DNA from: Segatella paludivivens DSM 17968 = JCM 13650
Lineage (GTDB): Bacteria; Bacteroidota; Bacteroidia; Bacteroidales; Bacteroidaceae
Assembly (NCBI RefSeq): GCF_000373185.1
Contig: NZ_KB890644.1
Coordinates: 1-45,699 of the forward strand
Reading direction: 5' to 3'
Length of the DNA stretch: 45,699 nucleotides
A program made the position numbers and the translations under genes. The notes beneath the pieces were generated by a model, which worked only from the letters and a program-made list of their open reading frames with translations, did not search any database and had not been told where the DNA came from. Shown piece by piece: positions 43,192 to 45,699 of this stretch. Within the stretch, counting starts at the first letter, position 1. Every line of letters begins with the position of its first letter.

Positions 43192-43757
43192 TAGAGACAC
43201 ATCCTTTTGAACCTTGGTTGCCGAGCAATGCGAAGTTGCTGATGCTCGGTACCTTTCCACCAGCAAGTAAGCGTTGGTGTTTTGAATGGTATTATCCAAA
43301 CTTTCAAAATGATATGTGGCGCATATTCGGATATCTTTTCTTTGCCGATAAAATGCACTTTGTTGATACCGATAATAAAACTTTTCGTCTTGAGATGATA
43401 AAAACTTTTCTTGCCGAAAAGGGAATTGCAATATTTGATACAGCATTGCAAATACGTAGAACTAAGAATACGGCATCTGATAAAGATCTTGAGATTGTGC
43501 AGCCTAGTGATCTTGACGCTATGTTGAAAAGTTTGCCAGATTGCAAGGGTGTGCTTACTGCGGGACAATTAGCTACCGATATATTCATGCGCCATTACAG
43601 TATAAAAGAAATGCCGAAGATGGGACAGAGCGCAGAGTTCGTGTTCGATGGAAGGCCAATGAAATTATATAGAATGCCAAGCAGCAGTAGGGCTTATCCT
43701 ATGCAGTTGGAAAAAAAGGCAGAGTTCTATCGTGTAATGTTTGATGAACTTATTTAG
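43188..43757 (+). CDS. Uracil-DNA glycosylase-superfamily protein, 189 aa
   Basis: The protein reads (M)IETHPFEPWLPSNAKLLMLGTFPPAS, then RWCFEWYYPNFQNDMWRIFG and near the C-terminus LYRMPSSSRAYPM. These match motifs of UDG-fold proteins (G-x-x-P, the aromatic N-x-FW loop and the P-S-x-S/A loop). Such proteins remove uracil or mismatched bases, or are inactive relatives. The start is TTG at 43188: the same frame has a TAA at 43173-43175 with no ATG after it, and the next ATG would drop the conserved N-terminus. TTG overlaps the TGA of the EEP gene. Middle gene of the operon with udk. Confidence 0.75.
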   Translation: MIETHPFEPWLPSNAKLLMLGTFPPASKRWCFEWYYPNFQNDMWRIFGYLFFADKMHFVDTDNKTFRLEMIKTFLAEKGIAIFDTALQIRRTKNTASDKDLEIVQPSDLDAMLKSLPDCKGVLTAGQLATDIFMRHYSIKEMPKMGQSAEFVFDGRPMKLYRMPSSSRAYPMQLEKKAEFYRVMFDELI

Positions 43758-43790
43758 CTTCTGCCACAAAATTACAATAATAACATTATA

Positions 43791-44417
43791 ATGGACGATA
43801 AAATTACTATCATCGGCATTGCTGGTGGGACAGGAAGTGGAAAAACCACTGTTGTAAGAAAGATTGTTGAGGCGTTGCCACCGCATTATGTGGCTGTTGT
43901 TCCACTTGACTCATATTACAATGACACTTCACACATGACTGAAGATGAACGTCACGCTATAAACTTTGATCACCCTGATGCATTTGACTGGAAGCTTTTG
44001 AATAAGCACATCAATGACTTGCGAAACGGAATGGCTATAGAACAGCCTACATATAGTTACTTGCTTTGTAACCGTTTGCCAGAAACAGTGCATGTAGAGC
44101 CAAAGCCTGTGATCATTATCGAGGGTATTATGACGTTGATAAACAAGAAGTTGCGTGATCTTATGGATCTCAGAATATTTGTGGACTGTGATCCCGACGA
44201 GCGACTTATAAGAAATATACAGCGGGATACTATTGATCGTGGACGTACGGTTTCAATGGTTGTTGAAAGATATCTGAAAGTATTGAAGCCTATGCATGAA
44301 CAATTTATAGAGCCAACAAAACGTTATGCTGATCTTATCATTCCTCAAGGAGGAGAGAATATAAAAGGTATAGCAATATTATGCAAATATATAGAAGGAC
44401 TTGTTCCTCAAGAATAA
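43791..44417 (+). CDS. udk: Uridine kinase, 208 aa
   Basis: P-loop GIAGGTGSGKTTVV (about 9-22), then VPLDSYYND (substrate), INFDHPDAFDW, IIIEGIMTL and DLRIFVDCD, and RNIQRDTIDRGR (Arg lid). It phosphorylates uridine and cytidine to their monophosphates for pyrimidine salvage in the cytosol. Length is standard. It is 33 nt after the UDG-like gene and before a good terminator, so it belongs to the secreted-nuclease operon, tying nucleic-acid breakdown to nucleoside salvage. Confidence 0.95.
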   Translation: MDDKITIIGIAGGTGSGKTTVVRKIVEALPPHYVAVVPLDSYYNDTSHMTEDERHAINFDHPDAFDWKLLNKHINDLRNGMAIEQPTYSYLLCNRLPETVHVEPKPVIIIEGIMTLINKKLRDLMDLRIFVDCDPDERLIRNIQRDTIDRGRTVSMVVERYLKVLKPMHEQFIEPTKRYADLIIPQGGENIKGIAILCKYIEGLVPQE

Positions 44418-44424
44418 TTTTTAT

Positions 44425-44466
44425 AAAGCAGAAGACATTCATCAGTCCTCTGCTTTATTTTTTGTA
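44425..44466 (+). terminator. Terminator of the EEP-UDG-udk operon
   Basis: AAAGCAGA (44425-44432) pairs with TCTGCTTT (44449-44456), a 16-nt loop, followed by ATTTTTTG. Confidence 0.8.
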
Positions 44467-44658
44467 CGTATCGCATGGGGGTAATCTTATGTGTGCAAGC
44501 CTCAAGCGATTTCTAATCTTGGGGTAAAGTATTGATGTAATAGGTACTATTCTAAGTTTATCCTTACGAAGTAACCCTTCTCGTTGATTTCGTTTCAATT
44601 GGCATTATAAAACATGTACTTAAATACAGAATTCCCCTCTAAGGGTTTTTAAATAAAT

Positions 44659-44758
44659 AGCTACGGAGCTACGTTTGTGCTTGAAAGTCCTTTGATTACT
44701 GGTATTGTTGAAAATAAAAACTAAAAAAATAGCTGCGGTAAGCTACGTACTAGCTACG
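44659..44758. repeat. AGCTACG heptamer cluster
   Basis: AGCTACG occurs at 44659, 44667, 44741 and 44752, and AGCTGCG at 44731, five in 100 bp. No gene covers them. They may be binding sites or pieces of a dispersed repeat. Confidence 0.6.
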
Positions 44759-44851
44759 TCATTATTAGTCGTTTTAACGATGAAACGAAAAATTGAGAAT
44801 ATTTCGAGGTGATTTTGTCTTGTCAAAAATGCAAGTCCGTTTTTTAAATAG

Positions 44852-44961
44852 AATGTTTTCCATATAGAAACGGAAACGTTTCATCGAAGGAATAAAAACT
44901 TTTTATCGTAGGATTGGAAACTTTATGTCGATATAATACAAACGTTTGATCGTAGAAATGG
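44852..44961. repeat. Five 22-bp tandem repeats, iteron-like
   Basis: Units begin at 44852 (degenerate), 44874, 44896, 44918 and 44940, each exactly 22 bp. The core is AAAC-TTT--ATCGTAG-AAT-G. The last four all begin AAAC and keep ATCG or GTCG at the same offset. Exactly two helical turns per unit would put binding sites on the same DNA face. The rest of 44467-45448 holds the two palindromes and heptamers described separately, and no gene. Confidence 0.6.
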
Positions 44962-45157
44962 ATTTTCAAGTTTTTGCGCGCACGATTTTTATTATAAAAT
45001 GCTGCAGATAATATGCAGTTTACTGTAGCTGATTTTTCTAGAAAAAGCGGTGCATGTGTTATCCATCAATAGTTTAGAGTGAGTACATAGTTCATGCAAC
45101 TCAATGTAAAAAATCACTTGAGCAAGCTTTGGTATTGTGTTTATTATTCAATCTAAT

Positions 45158-45178
45158 AGTGATAAGGGCCATATCACT
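45158..45178. repeat. Palindrome AGTGATA...TATCACT, copy 1
   Basis: Arms AGTGATA and TATCACT surround AGGGCCA. The second copy at 45202-45222 differs only at one central base (AGGCCCA). Confidence 0.65.
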
Positions 45179-45197
45179 CCCTATTGCTTCGTAAACT

Positions 45198-45226
45198 GCA
45201 GAGTGATAAGGCCCATATCACTCTGC
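45198..45226. repeat. Palindrome AGTGATA...TATCACT, copy 2 with longer arms
   Basis: Arms GCAGAGTGATA and TATCACTCTGC (11 bp) surround AGGCCCA. A partial further copy GAGTGATAAATC occurs near 45309. Confidence 0.65.
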
Positions 45227-45361
45227 CTTATTTCGCGAATTAGAATTTTCGTGTATAGGTCCATCTAAATCATGAGAACACATAATCAGATTCATCGTCA
45301 ATTTAGGGGAGTGATAAATCTATTCCGGCTAAAGACACGCTACCAGAAAAAGTTTTTTCAA

Positions 45362-45384
45362 TGTCACTAATGTCACTTTGTCAC
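45362..45384. promoter_or_regulatory. Three TGTCAC direct repeats upstream of the HTH gene
   Basis: TGTCAC begins at 45362, 45371 and 45379, about 65-87 bp before the ATG at 45449. Spacing of 8-9 bp could suit an operator; this is speculative. Confidence 0.3.
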
Positions 45385-45427
45385 AAACCCTTTGTTTATA
45401 AGGGATGAGTGTCTTATAGCAGAAAAG

Positions 45428-45447
45428 GTTTACACTAAAATGTAAAC
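45428..45447 (+). promoter_or_regulatory. Hairpin at the translation start of the HTH gene
   Basis: GTTTACA (45428-45434) pairs exactly with TGTAAAC (45441-45447), ending one base before the ATG. Transposase genes often carry such structures, which limit translation. Confidence 0.45.
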
Positions 45448-45448
45448 T

Positions 45449-45699
45449 ATGGATAATATAATTAGAAAAAGGCGTCCTTATGAACGCTGTGAAGCAAGTG
45501 TTCGAGAAGCAATTCTGCATGAGATTTCGACAAGTAATTTGTCAATAAAAGCGATATCAGACAAGTACTTCATTAATCCGCGTAATGTGCGAACATGGCT
45601 TTATCGTATTCGCAAATCTCAAGAAAAGAGTGTATCTTTGTCTTCAGAAAGACATGAAATGGAAAATCAAGCCATTTCTGTTGTTGAATCAATGGCAAA
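45449..45699 (+). CDS. HTH protein, probably transposase OrfA-like, cut by the window end
   Basis: The visible 83 residues begin MDNIIRKRRPYERCEASVRE and contain a helix-turn-helix (about 20-55; LSIKAISDKYFINPRNVRTW), then a polar helix. The layout fits IS3-type OrfA proteins, but also other small HTH regulators. The ATG at 45449 follows a hairpin GTTTACA/TGTAAAC (45428-45447) that may hide the ribosome site. The gene continues past 45699 in the same frame. No IS terminal repeat could be assigned. Confidence 0.55.
   Translation, partial: MDNIIRKRRPYERCEASVREAILHEISTSNLSIKAISDKYFINPRNVRTWLYRIRKSQEKSVSLSSERHEMENQAISVVESMA

Noticed and set aside
44852..44961. CRISPR-like array
   Set aside because: The 22-bp units are directly adjacent and diverged, so there are no spacers.

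Overview
The window looks like a chromosomal segment of a Bacteroidota bacterium, most likely Prevotellaceae. I base this on the gene repertoire (a smalltalk peptide, Bacteroidota-type LptD, stand-alone MetH activation domain, DUF4369/DUF5689 and OB-fold lipoproteins, a 12-TM plus TrkA_C antiporter) and on the promoters. At least eight promoters fit the Bacteroidota pattern TTTG - about 19-21 nt - TAnnTTTG, often followed by A/T-rich leaders. The genus is an inference from family resemblance, not from a search.

Left edge (1-2.8 kb) is accessory-like. It holds the tail of a probable HU-type gene, a smalltalk peptide and a second small membrane peptide closed by a strong hairpin. Next come three copies of a palindromic CGCAGAT-rich repeat and a tyrosine recombinase whose first catalytic arginine is a cysteine. 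Just behind it lies a 287-bp segment bounded by 19-bp exact inverted repeats (2013-2031 and 2281-2299), and then about 400 bp with no gene, many hairpins and a strong plus-strand terminator. This reads as a candidate invertible switch facing a candidate structured RNA.

The core block (2.8-32 kb) is mostly housekeeping. It includes an unknown lipoprotein, a carboxyltransferase (PycB/OadA-like), an HD hydrolase, lptD, a peroxidase-trxB pair, a Na+/solute symporter, orphan trpB2, a DPM1-like glycosyltransferase with mfd, and a five-gene minus-strand run (DUF4369 lipoprotein, pyrC, MetH activation domain, metallophosphoesterase, plsC). Then follow an FtsB/DivIC-like gene with a membrane protein, dnaX (divergent), asnA, a low-molecular-weight phosphatase, a membrane-bound AraC-type regulator, tRNA-Arg(CCG) and pepT. 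A gene-free 0.8-kb interval at 14.1-14.9 kb holds three consecutive hairpins.

The right block (32-44.4 kb) has a CPA2 antiporter, two paralogous small lipoproteins and an unusual cluster. The cluster contains a NUC1-type nuclease lipoprotein, rpmE type B, an OB-fold lipoprotein, a DUF5689 lipoprotein and a TonB-dependent receptor on the minus strand. Divergently it contains a secreted endonuclease/exonuclease/phosphatase protein, a UDG-like protein starting at TTG, and uridine kinase. Together these suggest breakdown of external nucleic acid, outer-membrane uptake and nucleoside salvage. This is the best candidate for an undescribed system here, though the substrate is inferred.

Right edge (44.4-45.7 kb) is about 1 kb without a gene. 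It holds AGCTACG heptamers, 22-bp tandem repeats, two near-identical palindromes and the start of an HTH/IS OrfA-like gene cut by the window end.
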